A stretch of 64,000 nt of DNA from an uncultured Prevotellaceae bacterium (GCA_902770635.1 CACXTX010000005.1:1-64000); one strand, 5' to 3'. Shown: positions 1 through 8,424, numbered from the stretch's first letter. Numbers and translations are program-made. Notes: generated by a model from the letters alone, not told the origin.

Positions 1-1
1 T

Positions 2-376
2 GAAGTGCTGAAGGCTAAGGAAGTTATCGCACAGCCCGAGCCTCCGAAGGAAGAAGAGACCAAGGTGTTCGACGTTGTTGAGCAGATGCCTTCATTCCCC
101 GGTGGTCCAAGCGCACTGATGCAGTACCTGAGCAGCAACATCAAGTACCCGGTAGTAGCCGAGGAGAATGGTGTTCAGGGCCGCGTAGTATGTACCTTCG
201 TGGTTGAGCGTGATGGTTCAATCACCGACGTACGTGTGATCCGTTCAGTTGACCCGTCACTGGACAAGGAGGCCGTTCGCGTCGTAAAGAGCATGCCGAA
301 GTGGATTCCTGGTAAACAGAATGGTTCTGCTGTACGTGTAAAGTACACAGTGCCTGTAACCTTCAGACTGCAATAA
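2..376 (+). CDS. TonB-family energy transducer, C-terminal part (5' partial)
   Basis: C-terminal domain of a TonB-like protein, which carries proton-motive energy from ExbB/ExbD to outer-membrane receptors. A short Pro/Glu/Lys-rich linker is followed by the TonB_C fold: a PSFPGG stretch, YPVVAEENGVQGRV, VERDGSITDV and WIPGKQNG, ending in a VPVTFRLQ beta-strand. The frame is open at the window edge, so the N-terminal membrane anchor lies outside and the true start is not seen. The next gene begins 4 bp after the stop, so the two are probably co-transcribed. Family assignment is firm; the receptor partner is unknown. Confidence 0.9.
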   Translation, partial: EVLKAKEVIAQPEPPKEEETKVFDVVEQMPSFPGGPSALMQYLSSNIKYPVVAEENGVQGRVVCTFVVERDGSITDVRVIRSVDPSLDKEAVRVVKSMPKWIPGKQNGSAVRVKYTVPVTFRLQ

Positions 377-380
377 ACCA

Positions 381-1343
381 ATGAACAGAAACACATTCAA
401 TACAATTATTGGATTCACTCTTATTTTAGGCTTGTTCCTCGCTTGTGGGAACAAGCCTAAAAATACTAAAGCGGAACAAGACTACAAGAAAGCCGCACGA
501 TATTTCGTGGCCGACGAGAGTTTTAGTCCCATCCTCGACGAGGCACTCGACGTGTTCCTCTACAAGAGCATCCTCGACACCCTGGAAGCCAAGTACACCA
601 ACGAACAGGATGCCGTAAAGGAACTGATGAACCTGAAGACATGGCTCGCCTTCACCACACGAGACTTCACCGCCAAGGAGCGACAGAACCTGATAGACCG
701 CAAATACCTGCCCAGGACTATCGCCATTGCCTATGACGGTCTCGCCATCATCGTGAACAACGCCAATCCAGACACGTGCATCACCGTCAAGGACTTCAAG
801 CGTATCCTCAAGGGAGAAGTTACTCAATGGAAAGACCTCTACCCGCAATCAAAGCTTGGCAATATCGACGTTGTCTTTGACAATCCACTATCCAGCACCG
901 TACGCTGGTGTGTGGACTCCCTCCTCGGAGGTAAGGAATTCTCTGCACCCAACATCGGCGCAGTGAAGACCAGTGCAGCCGTTATCGACTATGTGGAGCG
1001 ACACAACAACTCGCTCGGCATCATCGGGTCCAACTGGCTGAACGACAGCCGTGACACCACCAATGTAACCTTCAAGAAGAACATAACCGTCATGAAGGTC
1101 AGCAAACTAGACTCGGCAACAGCCTATAACAGTTGGCGACCTTATCAGTACTACCTATACAATGGCAACTACCCGCTCATTCGCACCATCTATGCACTGC
1201 TCAACGAGCCGCGTAGCGGACTGCCATCCAACTTCGCACATTTCTGTCGTCTGCCAAAAGGCCAGCTCATCATTCAAAAGTCTGGACTACTGCCCATCCA
1301 GGCAGGCATCAATGTCAGGCCGGTATATGTGAATAAAGAATAA
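381..1343 (+). CDS. PstS-like substrate-binding lipoprotein
   Basis: A 320-residue lipoprotein with a signal peptide and lipobox (LFLAC, Cys22 as first mature residue). The body resembles the PBP-like fold of phosphate ABC transporter binding proteins: segments such as YDGLAIIVNNANPDT and DFKRILKGEVTQWKDL are typical of PstS. No pst permease or ATPase genes are adjacent. It instead sits directly after a TonB gene and before a TPR gene, an arrangement I associate with Bacteroidetes exbB-exbD-tonB loci; those upstream genes would lie outside the window. It may bind phosphate or another anion. The role in TonB physiology is inference. Confidence 0.78.
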   Translation: MNRNTFNTIIGFTLILGLFLACGNKPKNTKAEQDYKKAARYFVADESFSPILDEALDVFLYKSILDTLEAKYTNEQDAVKELMNLKTWLAFTTRDFTAKERQNLIDRKYLPRTIAIAYDGLAIIVNNANPDTCITVKDFKRILKGEVTQWKDLYPQSKLGNIDVVFDNPLSSTVRWCVDSLLGGKEFSAPNIGAVKTSAAVIDYVERHNNSLGIIGSNWLNDSRDTTNVTFKKNITVMKVSKLDSATAYNSWRPYQYYLYNGNYPLIRTIYALLNEPRSGLPSNFAHFCRLPKGQLIIQKSGLLPIQAGINVRPVYVNKE

Positions 1344-1419
1344 AATCGGAAACAATTACACGTCTTAAACGTCATACAAACATAGCATCATAAAAATATT
1401 CAATAAAAACAATAGAATT

Positions 1420-2847
1420 ATGAAAGCAATCAAATATCTATTCACCGCTGCCCTGCTGGCAGGTTTCAGCACAGCAGCATTGGCACAGGACGGCTCTAAA
1501 GCCGACGTTGATGCCGTAAAGAAAATCATTAGTAGTAAACCCGCAGATCTCGACAAGCAGATGAAGCCTTTCTACAAGGCCAACAGAAAAAATGCCGAGA
1601 ACCTTGTAGCCTTCGGACGTGAGTTCCTGGCAGTCAAGGACACTGCCAATGCCAAGACCTACGCTAACTACGCCTTGGAAGCAAGCAAGAACAAGAGTTC
1701 AGCTGCTTTCCTGCTGTTAGGTGATGTAGAAGCAATCTCCGACAATGGTGGTGGTGCAGCTGCCCAGTACGAGCAAGCCATCTATGTAGATCCGAAGAAT
1801 CCGGAAGCTTACTACAAGTATGCTAACGTTTACCGTAAGATCAGCCCCAGCGGAGCCGTTGCCAAGCTGAACGAACTGCGCCAGCAACGTCCCGACATTG
1901 CCGTTGACGCTTTGGCAGGACGCATCTACTATATGTCTAACGAGTTCGACAAGGCTCTGGCTGCCTACGACAAAGCTGACAAGAACCTGATGGAAGAGCG
2001 CGACCTGAGCGACTACGCTATGGCTGCTTTCTTCAAGGCCCAGAACCAGAAGAGTCTTGACATCGCCAAGTTCGGTCTGACCAAGAAGCCCCGTCACGCT
2101 GCCTTCAACCGTCTCGCCTTCTTCAACAGCACTGAGCTGAAGAACTATGACGACGCCCTCATGTATGCCGACCGTCTTTTCAACCAGTCTGACTCTGCCA
2201 AGTTCTCTTACTACGATTACACCTACTATGGCAATGCCCTGAGTGGTGCCAAGCAGCCCGAGAAGGCTATCGAGATGTATCAGAAAGCTCTGCAGCAGGA
2301 AGATATGGACAACAAGGCCAAGCGTGCCGGTGTCATCAAGCAGCTCTCTGATGCTTATCGCGAGAAAGAGGACTACCCCAATGCCATCAAGTTCTATAAG
2401 GAGTACCTCGACAATATTGAAAAACCCAGTGCCAATGATATGGCTTTCTTAGCCGGTCTGTATATGCAGCAGGGAAGCACCCTGAGCGGCGACGCACAAG
2501 CAGAAGCATTCAAGCAGGCTGACGCTACCTATGCCACTCTGGCTGAGAAGTTCGACGGTGCAGCAGAATATGCCACCTTCATGCGTGCTCGTGTAAACGG
2601 TCAGATGGACCCCGACCAGTCTAAGGGACTTGCCAAGCCCTTCTACGAGAAGCTGGTTGAGCTCATCGGTCCCAAGACTGAACTCGACGCTACAGAGAAG
2701 GCTCGTCTGAAGGAGAGCTACCACTACCTGATTTCCTACTTCTTCATTCAGAAGGACGACAAGGTCACAGCCAAGGAGTATGCTGCCAAGATGCTGACCA
2801 TCGATCCTGAGAACGAGATAGCCAAGCAGGTTATGGAGACTAAATAA
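1420..2847 (+). CDS. Secreted tetratricopeptide-repeat protein
   Basis: A 475-residue protein with a signal peptide (hydrophobic core TAALLAGFSTAALA, likely cleavage before QDG), so periplasmic. The rest is helical TPR-like repeats, for example AAAQYEQAIYVDPKNPEAYYKYANVYRK, then AYDKADKNLMEE and PEKAIEMYQKALQQE. TPRs mediate protein-protein contacts and no catalytic motif is visible. It is the last gene of the TonB/PstS-like run and is followed by a strong terminator. The partner is unknown. Confidence 0.8.
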   Translation: MKAIKYLFTAALLAGFSTAALAQDGSKADVDAVKKIISSKPADLDKQMKPFYKANRKNAENLVAFGREFLAVKDTANAKTYANYALEASKNKSSAAFLLLGDVEAISDNGGGAAAQYEQAIYVDPKNPEAYYKYANVYRKISPSGAVAKLNELRQQRPDIAVDALAGRIYYMSNEFDKALAAYDKADKNLMEERDLSDYAMAAFFKAQNQKSLDIAKFGLTKKPRHAAFNRLAFFNSTELKNYDDALMYADRLFNQSDSAKFSYYDYTYYGNALSGAKQPEKAIEMYQKALQQEDMDNKAKRAGVIKQLSDAYREKEDYPNAIKFYKEYLDNIEKPSANDMAFLAGLYMQQGSTLSGDAQAEAFKQADATYATLAEKFDGAAEYATFMRARVNGQMDPDQSKGLAKPFYEKLVELIGPKTELDATEKARLKESYHYLISYFFIQKDDKVTAKEYAAKMLTIDPENEIAKQVMETK

Positions 2848-2870
2848 GTATTAACACACTTCCCGATAGA

Positions 2871-2907
2871 AAGAGAGAGGCACTTGCAGGTGCCTCTCTT
2901 TTCTTTT
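2871..2907 (+). terminator. Rho-independent terminator of the TonB/TPR operon
   Basis: Stem AGAGAGGCAC / GTGCCTCTCT with a short loop, followed by a T-rich run, 23 bp after the TPR gene stop. Confidence 0.85.
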
Positions 2908-2918
2908 AACAGAAAATA

Positions 2919-2982
2919 TTGCTACCATTAAAGGTAACAATTGCTAGATTTAAATCTCGCAATTGTAATCCTTAATAGTTGC
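2919..2982. repeat. Dispersed imperfect palindrome, copy 1
   Basis: A 64-bp imperfect inverted repeat centred on AGATTTAAATCT with arms reaching GCTACC and the complementary right end. It lies between the TPR terminator and the convergent lipoprotein gene. A second copy occurs at 32430-32494. Confidence 0.7.
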
Positions 2983-3028
2983 TTTTTGCAATATTAGCAG
3001 GAAGGAATGTCATACAAAGTATTGTGAA

Positions 3029-3880
3029 CTACTTTACCAATACAACCAAATACTTGCTGGTGGACCAGAACAGCTGTGGGTTGGTAATACGGAGGATGAA
3101 CTGTTTGTTGGCATCCTGCGTCAGCACATAGGCTGCTGCCGGATGAGCGGTGAGCACCTTGACAGAACGACTGTAAAGGCGAATCTCCTTGTCCACACGG
3201 ATATCTATCTTGGTGAAATAGTCGCGGTTGAAATTATTTTGCAACACCTTGCCATCGGCATAGATACGCTGCTCCTTCAGCTCATTCTTGGTACCAAAGA
3301 CAAACCAGGCTGTGTTCAACTGCTTGTCCTGAGAGGTGATGGTCTGCGTCTTCTTAGTAGACTCCTCCTGCAGAATGGTGATATTACTATTCAAGTCGGT
3401 CACCTGATCCGTCAACTCGCCAATCTGCACATCCTTTGCCTGTAGGTCAGCCTGCAACTGCTGCAACTGAGCATCCTTGTCTTCCATTTGGTGAGTGAGG
3501 TTGTCAATGACGCGACGGAACTGTTCACCGTTCACCGTACTCTGACGCAACTGACTGCGCAGCTTGTTGATGAGCTCACGATTCTGCTGCATAGTCCGCT
3601 GGATGAACTGCAGATTCTCGCGAATACGCTCTGTAGAGGTAGCCCCCTCATCACTACGGGCCAGGGTAAGGCGGTCTTCTGCCTCGTTAATCGCCTGGAA
3701 ACCTTCTACAATATCGTTCATGGTGGACATCATGTCAGTTATCTCATTGTCCTTCATCGCAATAACACGGTTCAACGAGTCGCGCTGATGAGCCAACGCG
3801 AGGTCTTTGGGATCGGGACCTTTTTGCTTACATGCCACCAAAGCCATCAAGGCAACGACTAAGAATAATATCTTTTTCAT
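3029..3880 (-). CDS. Coiled-coil lipoprotein of unknown function
   Basis: About 283 residues. The signal peptide MKKILFLVVALMALVAC has a lipobox with Cys17. A long heptad-rich coiled coil follows, roughly residues 25-195, with many Gln/Asp/Leu (LQQLQADLQAKDVQ). The C-terminal ~85 residues look beta-rich and globular (IDIRVDKEIRLYSRSVKVL). No enzyme motif was seen. An ATG two codons earlier (3886) is possible, but MKKI gives the better signal peptide. It lies 12 bp after the rsmI stop codon region and shares its strand, so it may be read from the rsmI promoter. It resembles conserved Bacteroidales envelope proteins of unknown role. Confidence 0.75.
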   Translation of the reverse strand: MKKILFLVVALMALVACKQKGPDPKDLALAHQRDSLNRVIAMKDNEITDMMSTMNDIVEGFQAINEAEDRLTLARSDEGATSTERIRENLQFIQRTMQQNRELINKLRSQLRQSTVNGEQFRRVIDNLTHQMEDKDAQLQQLQADLQAKDVQIGELTDQVTDLNSNITILQEESTKKTQTITSQDKQLNTAWFVFGTKNELKEQRIYADGKVLQNNFNRDYFTKIDIRVDKEIRLYSRSVKVLTAHPAAAYVLTQDANKQFILRITNPQLFWSTSKYLVVLVK

Positions 3881-3892
3881 ACGCATCCACGT

Positions 3893-4570
3893 TTATTTAC
3901 CACTTTTCCCTGCAACGACTATCACAAACTCGCCACGGGGCTCTTGTTCTGTAAAATGAAGTATCACCTCCTGCAGCGTTCCACGCACACTCTCCTCGTG
4001 TACCTTGGATATCTCGCGACACACGCTGACCTGACGTTCCTGACCGAAAACCTCGGCGAACTGCTGCAAGGTCTTTAAGACACGATAGGGTGACTCATAG
4101 AAGACCATTGTACGCTCCTCATCGCGAAGGGATTCTATCTTTGTCTGCCGCCCTTTCTTCTGAGGTAGGAAACCCTCAAAACAGAAACGGTCGCAGGGCA
4201 GCCCACTGGATACCAAGGCTGGAACAAAGGCTGTTGCACCTGGCAACGTCTGTACCTCAATTCCAGAGCGAACAGCCTCACGAACCAAAAAGAAACCTGG
4301 GTCTGAGATGCCTGGCGTGCCGGCATCACTGATAAGTGCCACCGTCTGACCAGCCTTCAAGCGTTCCACAACGGAGGCACTAGTGCCATGTTCATTAAAC
4401 TTATGGTGTGACATCAAATGCTGCTGAATCTGGAAATGCTTCAGCAGAATGCCTGACGTGCGGGTATCTTCAGCCAATACAAGATCGGCCTCCTTCAGAA
4501 TACGAATGGCACGAAGTGTCATGTCTTCCATGTTACCCACTGGGGTCGGTACAATATATAATATACCCAT
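3893..4570 (-). CDS. rsmI: 16S rRNA (cytidine1402-2'-O)-methyltransferase RsmI
   Basis: SAM-dependent tetrapyrrole-methylase-fold enzyme that 2'-O-methylates C1402 in the 16S rRNA decoding centre. Family signatures are clear: LYIVPTPVGNMEDMTLRAI at the N-terminus, LAEDTRTSGILL, LISDAGTPGISDPGF, LPGATAFVPALVSSGLP and FEGFLPQKKGR. Starting at MGILYIVPTP gives 225 residues, the usual size. The upstream in-frame ATG at 4600 would add ten residues overlapping the promoter at 4579-4586, so it was not used. Confidence 0.95.
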   Translation of the reverse strand: MGILYIVPTPVGNMEDMTLRAIRILKEADLVLAEDTRTSGILLKHFQIQQHLMSHHKFNEHGTSASVVERLKAGQTVALISDAGTPGISDPGFFLVREAVRSGIEVQTLPGATAFVPALVSSGLPCDRFCFEGFLPQKKGRQTKIESLRDEERTMVFYESPYRVLKTLQQFAEVFGQERQVSVCREISKVHEESVRGTLQEVILHFTEQEPRGEFVIVVAGKSGK

Positions 4571-4578
4571 AATCGCTG

Positions 4579-4586
4579 CAAAGATA
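4579..4586 (-). promoter_or_regulatory. Bacteroidetes -7 promoter box for rsmI
   Basis: TATCTTTG read on the minus strand, matching TAnnTTTG, ends 8 nt before the rsmI ATG. A very short leader is implied. Confidence 0.6.
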
Positions 4587-4612
4587 CGAAAAAGAATCAA
4601 TAATATATCGAT

Positions 4613-4653
4613 GCGGTAGCAAATTTTTCACTTTTCACTTTTCACTTTTCACT
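4613..4653. repeat. Simple-sequence filler with a 21-bp dispersed motif
   Basis: Tandem CTTTTCACTT units between rsmI and tdk. The first 21 bp (4613-4633) recur exactly, inverted, inside the VirE-type gene at 43872-43892. Confidence 0.7.
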
Positions 4654-4661
4654 TATTTTAT

Positions 4662-4669
4662 TATCTTTG
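4662..4669 (+). promoter_or_regulatory. -7 promoter box for tdk
   Basis: TATCTTTG ends 4 nt before the tdk ATG (TATCTTTGCACCATG). Transcription starting a few bases downstream would give a nearly leaderless mRNA. Confidence 0.6.
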
Positions 4670-4673
4670 CACC

Positions 4674-5282
4674 ATGATTACATATCCATCATCGGGCGAA
4701 GCACGCCGTCCTGGAAGAATAGAAGTCGTGTGCGGTTCCATGTTCTCTGGCAAAACGGAAGAGTTGATCAGACGCTTGCGTCGTGCCCAGTTTGCCAAGC
4801 AGCACGTAGAGATATTCAAGCCTGCCATTGACACACGCTATAGCGACGAGGAAGTGGTGAGTCACGACCATAATGCCATCCACTCCACCCCTATCGACTC
4901 GTCAACAAGCATCCTGTTGCTCGCCAGCGACATTGATGTAGTAGGCATCGACGAGGCACAGTTCTTTGACGAAGGACTGGTAGCAGTTTGTAACGAGTTG
5001 GCCAATCGTGGCATCCGCGTCATCATAGCCGGACTGGATATGGACTACAAGGGAATACCTTTCGGCCCCATGCCGGCACTTTGTGCCATTGCCGACGATG
5101 TAACCAAGGTACACGCTATCTGCGTAAAGTGTGGTTCCCTAGCCTACGTCAGTCACCGAACGGTGCAGAATGACAAGCGTGTCTTGTTAGGTGAGACCCA
5201 AGAATATGAGCCTCTATGCAGAGACTGCTACAAGCGGGCGATAGAAGAAGAGCATGCCAAAAATGAAAAAACATCCGAATAA
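4674..5282 (+). CDS. tdk: Thymidine kinase (type II)
   Basis: ATP-dependent phosphorylation of thymidine in pyrimidine salvage. 202 residues with a P-loop GSMFSGKT at 21-28, the catalytic DEAQFF (Glu94), the substrate lasso region [15 protein letters not shown], and a zinc-binding pair of cysteine sites, CVKCGS and CRDC, near the C-terminus. Length and order match bacterial type II Tdk. It is a monocistronic gene with its own promoter, directly upstream of tRNA-Lys. Confidence 0.95.
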   Translation: MITYPSSGEARRPGRIEVVCGSMFSGKTEELIRRLRRAQFAKQHVEIFKPAIDTRYSDEEVVSHDHNAIHSTPIDSSTSILLLASDIDVVGIDEAQFFDEGLVAVCNELANRGIRVIIAGLDMDYKGIPFGPMPALCAIADDVTKVHAICVKCGSLAYVSHRTVQNDKRVLLGETQEYEPLCRDCYKRAIEEEHAKNEKTSE

Positions 5283-5340
5283 ATTTGGCTAATTCAAAAA
5301 ATCATCGTACCTTTGCAGCCGCTTTCATGCAAACAAGGAT

Positions 5341-5413
5341 GATCCGCTAGCTCAGTTGGTAGAGCACAACACTTTTAATGTTGGGGTCTTGGGTTCGAGC
5401 CCCAAGCGGATCA
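5341..5413 (+). tRNA. tRNA-Lys, anticodon TTT
   Basis: Complete cloverleaf: acceptor arms GATCCGC / GCGGATC, D arm GCTC/GAGC, anticodon stem CAACA/TGTTG around loop CTTTTAA (anticodon at 5374-5376), and T arm TTGGG/CCCAA with TTCGAGC loop. No CCA is encoded. The last 13 bases lie inside the left attachment repeat, so the 3' end is now supplied by the integrated element. The gene's likely original terminator is displaced to 13943. Confidence 0.97.
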
Positions 5414-5415
5414 CA
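5401..5415 (+). repeat. attL: 15-bp direct repeat at the tRNA-Lys 3' end
   Basis: CCCAAGCGGATCACA, identical to 13926-13940. It comprises the 3' half of the T stem, the acceptor strand, the discriminator base and two flanking bases of the tRNA gene. Confidence 0.92.
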
Positions 5416-5570
5416 AAGCAAGCGAGTTGAAAGATACTCAAAAGACTTGCAAACAACTTATAAAATGCTGATAATCAGCACACTTCGCAAGTTCTTAGGC
5501 ACATATTAAGTTATCTCCTAAGACCTCAAAAACTATCAAAAAATTAAGGTTAATATCATTTCTGCTTGAC

Positions 5571-5619
5571 AAAGTGTAAAGCAGAATGAGGCAAAAAAAG
5601 CGAAAGTGTAAAGCAGAAT
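5571..5619 (+). repeat. Direct repeats in the integrase leader
   Basis: A 17-bp sequence AAAGTGTAAAGCAGAAT occurs at 5571-5587 and 5603-5619, 32 bp apart (about three helical turns). An inverted half (TTCTGCTT) lies just upstream. These are candidate recombinase or excisionase arm sites. A palindrome TGCTGA-TAA-TCAGCA lies at 5466-5480, between attL and these repeats. Confidence 0.6.
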
Positions 5620-5636
5620 TGCGTAAAGTGCTGATT

Positions 5637-6797
5637 ATGAGAAAGAAAAAAAAGTGTTTTCCATCTGTGAACGTTGTCTTTGACATACACAAGACAACAA
5701 AGGCCAACAAACGGAAGAAAGCCTCTATTCATGTGCAAGTATGCTATGAAAGGAAATGCGCCTACTTCCCAACTGGCATTAGAGTATATCCCGACCAATA
5801 TCGGGATGGCAGGATCATCGGAAGCCAAGAGACAATAAGGCTTAACGCTGCCATTGACGAACTAAAGGCGCGTATCTGGGAATATTACGACCAATGCGAA
5901 AAGGACGATAAGCCTTTCACACTCTCTGGGCTAAAGGCTGATTTCAAGGAAGAGGAAGAAAAGGCCAAGGATGGCTCTTTTCTCGATTTCTTCTATCAGC
6001 GCATATATGAAAAGGGAATATCTGAAGGAACTCGAAAAGCGTATCTCTCCGTTTACAACCAATTGGAGAAATGGGGGCAAATCCGCACGTTTGCCGACCT
6101 TACGACCGCCAATATATATGAATGGGATAGAGTTGCAAGGGAACACGCTAAAAGGGATAAATTCGTATATTCCTATCATAAGTTTCTCAAATCCATCATC
6201 AATGACGCAGTAAAACAAGACAAAATCACAAAGAACCCATACAACAATTTTAAGATAGCGCGTAGTTTCGACATCAAACACGACTATCTGGCAGAAGACG
6301 AACTCCAAAGGTTTATTGATGTGGAACTCGAAGACGATTCTCTGATAAGAGCAAGAGACCTCTTTATCTTCTGCACATATACGGGGCTTTCCTTCGTGGA
6401 TGCAAAGAAATTCGACTTTGCAGACTGCACCAAGACAAACGGGAAATATCGCTATACTTCTATTCGCCAAAAATCCGGCGAAAGATTCATGATTACTCTC
6501 TTAAAGCCTGCTATGGCTGTATTAAAGCGTAATGACTACAAACTCCCAAATATTGATGCACATATTTATAATAGGTCATTAAAGACCATCGCCCAACTTG
6601 CAAAGGTACGCAAAACCATTACGAGCCATTGTGCCCGCGTCACATTCGCCTCAACCATCGCAGGCAAACACGACATTCCTCTGGAGATAACCGCCTACAT
6701 CATGGGGCACGCGAACATAAGGCAAACGCGAGCTTACATGAAGTTGCAACAACCGCGACTTGATAGAATACTCGACGCACTCGACGACAAACTATAA
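5637..6797 (+). CDS. Tyrosine site-specific recombinase (element integrase)
   Basis: Catalyses integration and excision at the tRNA-Lys att sites. Bacteroidetes-type phage-integrase layout: N-terminal arm-binding region (SVNVVFDIHKTTKA...GIRVYPDQY), SAM-like core-binding domain, then the catalytic domain. Using numbering from an ATG at 5586, visible catalytic residues are H348 and R351 (SHCARVTFAS), H375 (MGHANIRQT) and nucleophile Y384 (RAYMKL). The usual first Arg in the TGLR box is Ser (YTGLSFVDA, S269), as known for IntDOT of CTnDOT. I start at MRKKKKCFPS because the 17 upstream codons overlap the direct repeats at 5571-5619. Confidence 0.93.
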   Translation: MRKKKKCFPSVNVVFDIHKTTKANKRKKASIHVQVCYERKCAYFPTGIRVYPDQYRDGRIIGSQETIRLNAAIDELKARIWEYYDQCEKDDKPFTLSGLKADFKEEEEKAKDGSFLDFFYQRIYEKGISEGTRKAYLSVYNQLEKWGQIRTFADLTTANIYEWDRVAREHAKRDKFVYSYHKFLKSIINDAVKQDKITKNPYNNFKIARSFDIKHDYLAEDELQRFIDVELEDDSLIRARDLFIFCTYTGLSFVDAKKFDFADCTKTNGKYRYTSIRQKSGERFMITLLKPAMAVLKRNDYKLPNIDAHIYNRSLKTIAQLAKVRKTITSHCARVTFASTIAGKHDIPLEITAYIMGHANIRQTRAYMKLQQPRLDRILDALDDKL

Positions 6798-6830
6798 CAA
6801 ATATTATTCACCCATCAAAATTGAAGCATT

Positions 6831-7052
6831 ATGAAGACAAATGAGATTTTAACTGAGGCATTAGCGCATTTTCTGACCGCTTACAACCTCTGGACTGAGG
6901 CAAACGACCAACTGTCATTAGAACAACAAGCCGAACCAATAGACGGGATTCTCAACGACTTTCTAAAGGCAACTGAATCCATCACCATTGGAATAGACTT
7001 CGACACACTCAGAGAAAAAGCCATTGAAAGGGCAAATGAGTTTGAAGGTTAA
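6831..7052 (+). CDS. Small acidic protein of unknown function
   Basis: 73 residues, mainly helical and Glu/Asp-rich (EALAHFLTAYNLWTEANDQL). It begins 33 bp after the integrase stop, so probably shares its transcript. Its position suggests a helper of recombination or a small element protein, but no domain was recognised. Confidence 0.6.
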   Translation: MKTNEILTEALAHFLTAYNLWTEANDQLSLEQQAEPIDGILNDFLKATESITIGIDFDTLREKAIERANEFEG

Positions 7053-7457
7053 AGACTTCTTTCTCAACAATGTGGGATATTCCACGAACCATTTAAAACA
7101 ATCCCCTGCCGTAAATGGTGGGGGATTTACTTTGCTATGCTCCAGACTGCCTTTCATAAATTGCCGTCTGATTAATAAACACAATTTTAATTGGCAAACC
7201 ATCTTATCATATTTTCCAAATGATACCGATATAATCATCTATCCATCAAAAGGGGGCTGAGGCTTAAAAGGATATACCAGGAACCGACAACAACACGACC
7301 AGACAAAAACAAAAAATTAAAAAATAAAAAATTTTTGTGTGAAGTGAATACGGCTTTTTTTAAAATTCAAGGGGGGGCTACCCTCCCCACTTACGAAAGC
7401 ATGAAAAATCCCCTACCAATGGCAGGGGGTCTTTTTTTGTTATGGCTTTTTTGTGGC
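7053..7457. other. Non-coding stretch with two related hairpins
   Basis: No convincing gene in about 400 bp. It holds a hairpin at 7100-7127 (AATCCCC...GGGGATT) and a related one at 7405-7438 with a T tract, plus an A/T-rich tract around 7300-7340. Confidence 0.6.
7405..7438. terminator. Bidirectional terminator between integrase and serine recombinase genes
   Basis: CCCCT-ACCAATGGC-AGGGG stem with T7 on the plus side and A5 on the other, so it can stop transcription from both convergent units. Confidence 0.7.
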
Positions 7458-8156
7458 TTATGCCTCATATCTTTCAATCAATCGCTTAACACCCATGGCC
7501 GTAAAGTCATTGCCTTTGCTCGTCTTATAGCCTCTTTCCTGCAAATATGCTGCTTTCTCTCTGAGCGTTCCTTCCATGAATCTTATTGCATCATAGGCGC
7601 GATTATTATTTGTATCGGCAAAGGCACTCTCTGAGCGTTTCTTCACTGAGTTTTCAACGGCTTTAGCGCGTATCTCTTTAGCCATTGCCTGCTTGCTTGC
7701 ATCATTGAACATGGGATTTCCTAATTTGCTGCCTCTCTCCTTCTTTGCTTTGAGGGCTTGCTTTGTGCGTATAGAAGTGATAAGCCTCTCTCTCTCAGCA
7801 AGTGCAAAGAACAAAGTAAGCGTGAATCTGTCAGTATGGGGAATATCGCAGAACATGAGATTTCCTTCGCCCATCTTGTCTAAGACTTCCAAAGCCTGCT
7901 GACAATTACGGAATCTGTCAGTTTTGGCAATCACTAAGACTGCACCAACCTTCTTAGCCTCTCTCATTGCTTTTTGCAACTCCTTACACTCATTCAAATC
8001 TTTTCCAGAGTGTACTTCGTGGAAGTCTGAAAGAATCTCCCCACCTTCACGACTTACAAAATAGTTAATAATCTCCGTCTGAGCCTCTAAGCCCAAACCG
8101 CTTGCACCCTGCTTCTCTGTGCTTACTCTCCGATAACTGATAAATTGCTTTGCCAT
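7458..8156 (-). CDS. Serine recombinase (resolvase/invertase family)
   Basis: About 232 residues. The resolvase catalytic domain begins at ISYRRVSTEKQGASGLGLEAQ, with the nucleophile Ser about 12 residues from the chosen start. It continues through GAVLVIAKTDRFRN and LTLFFALAERERLITSIRTKQAL, the family's conserved helix region. The C-terminus has a short DNA-binding segment (SKGNDFTAMGVKRLIERYEA) rather than the long domain of large serine integrases. The start MAKQF is used; an upstream ATG would overlap the promoter palindrome. It may resolve element dimers, invert a segment or control a regulatory switch, but no inverted target was identified. Confidence 0.88.
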   Translation of the reverse strand: MAKQFISYRRVSTEKQGASGLGLEAQTEIINYFVSREGGEILSDFHEVHSGKDLNECKELQKAMREAKKVGAVLVIAKTDRFRNCQQALEVLDKMGEGNLMFCDIPHTDRFTLTLFFALAERERLITSIRTKQALKAKKERGSKLGNPMFNDASKQAMAKEIRAKAVENSVKKRSESAFADTNNNRAYDAIRFMEGTLREKAAYLQERGYKTSKGNDFTAMGVKRLIERYEA

Positions 8157-8184
8157 AACTTTAAATACTTTGGTTTTGATGATG

Positions 8185-8210
8185 CAAAGATACAAATAAT
8201 ATTTTGTATC
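8185..8210 (-). promoter_or_regulatory. Promoter plus palindromic operator for the serine recombinase
   Basis: TATCTTTG on the minus strand (8185-8192) directly abuts a perfect 8-bp inverted repeat GATACAAA / TTTGTATC (8189-8210). Autorepression or a recombinase site is plausible. Confidence 0.55.
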
Positions 8211-8298
8211 ACCAACAAAACGGACGTTTATTTAATGATATTTAATAAATAAAGGGCAAAAAGAATGGGAAAGCGTTGTTTTTGCTCTCCCATTTCCT

Positions 8299-8424
8299 TT
8301 AGTGCTTGCGCTGTTGCTCGATATAGTCTAAGACTGTCTGAGCTGCTCCAGACGTTGCTTTGTCTTTCAACTTCTCTAAGGCTTCAGCCTCAACTTCTGA
8401 AAATACGTCTTTCTTCTTTTTCAT
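8299..8424 (-). CDS. Small charged protein (41 residues)
   Basis: An ATG-started 41-residue frame, beginning MKKKKDVFSEVEAEALEKL and ending DYIEQQRKH. It is Lys/Glu-rich and predicted helical. It shares the strand of its neighbours on both sides. There is no recognisable domain. Supported by its clean start, its amphipathic pattern and its place between same-strand genes. Confidence 0.45.
   Translation of the reverse strand: MKKKKDVFSEVEAEALEKLKDKATSGAAQTVLDYIEQQRKH

Noticed and set aside
7024..7260. 78-codon plus-strand frame after the 73-residue gene
   Set aside because: Overlaps the preceding gene in another frame, runs through a hairpin and has poor composition.
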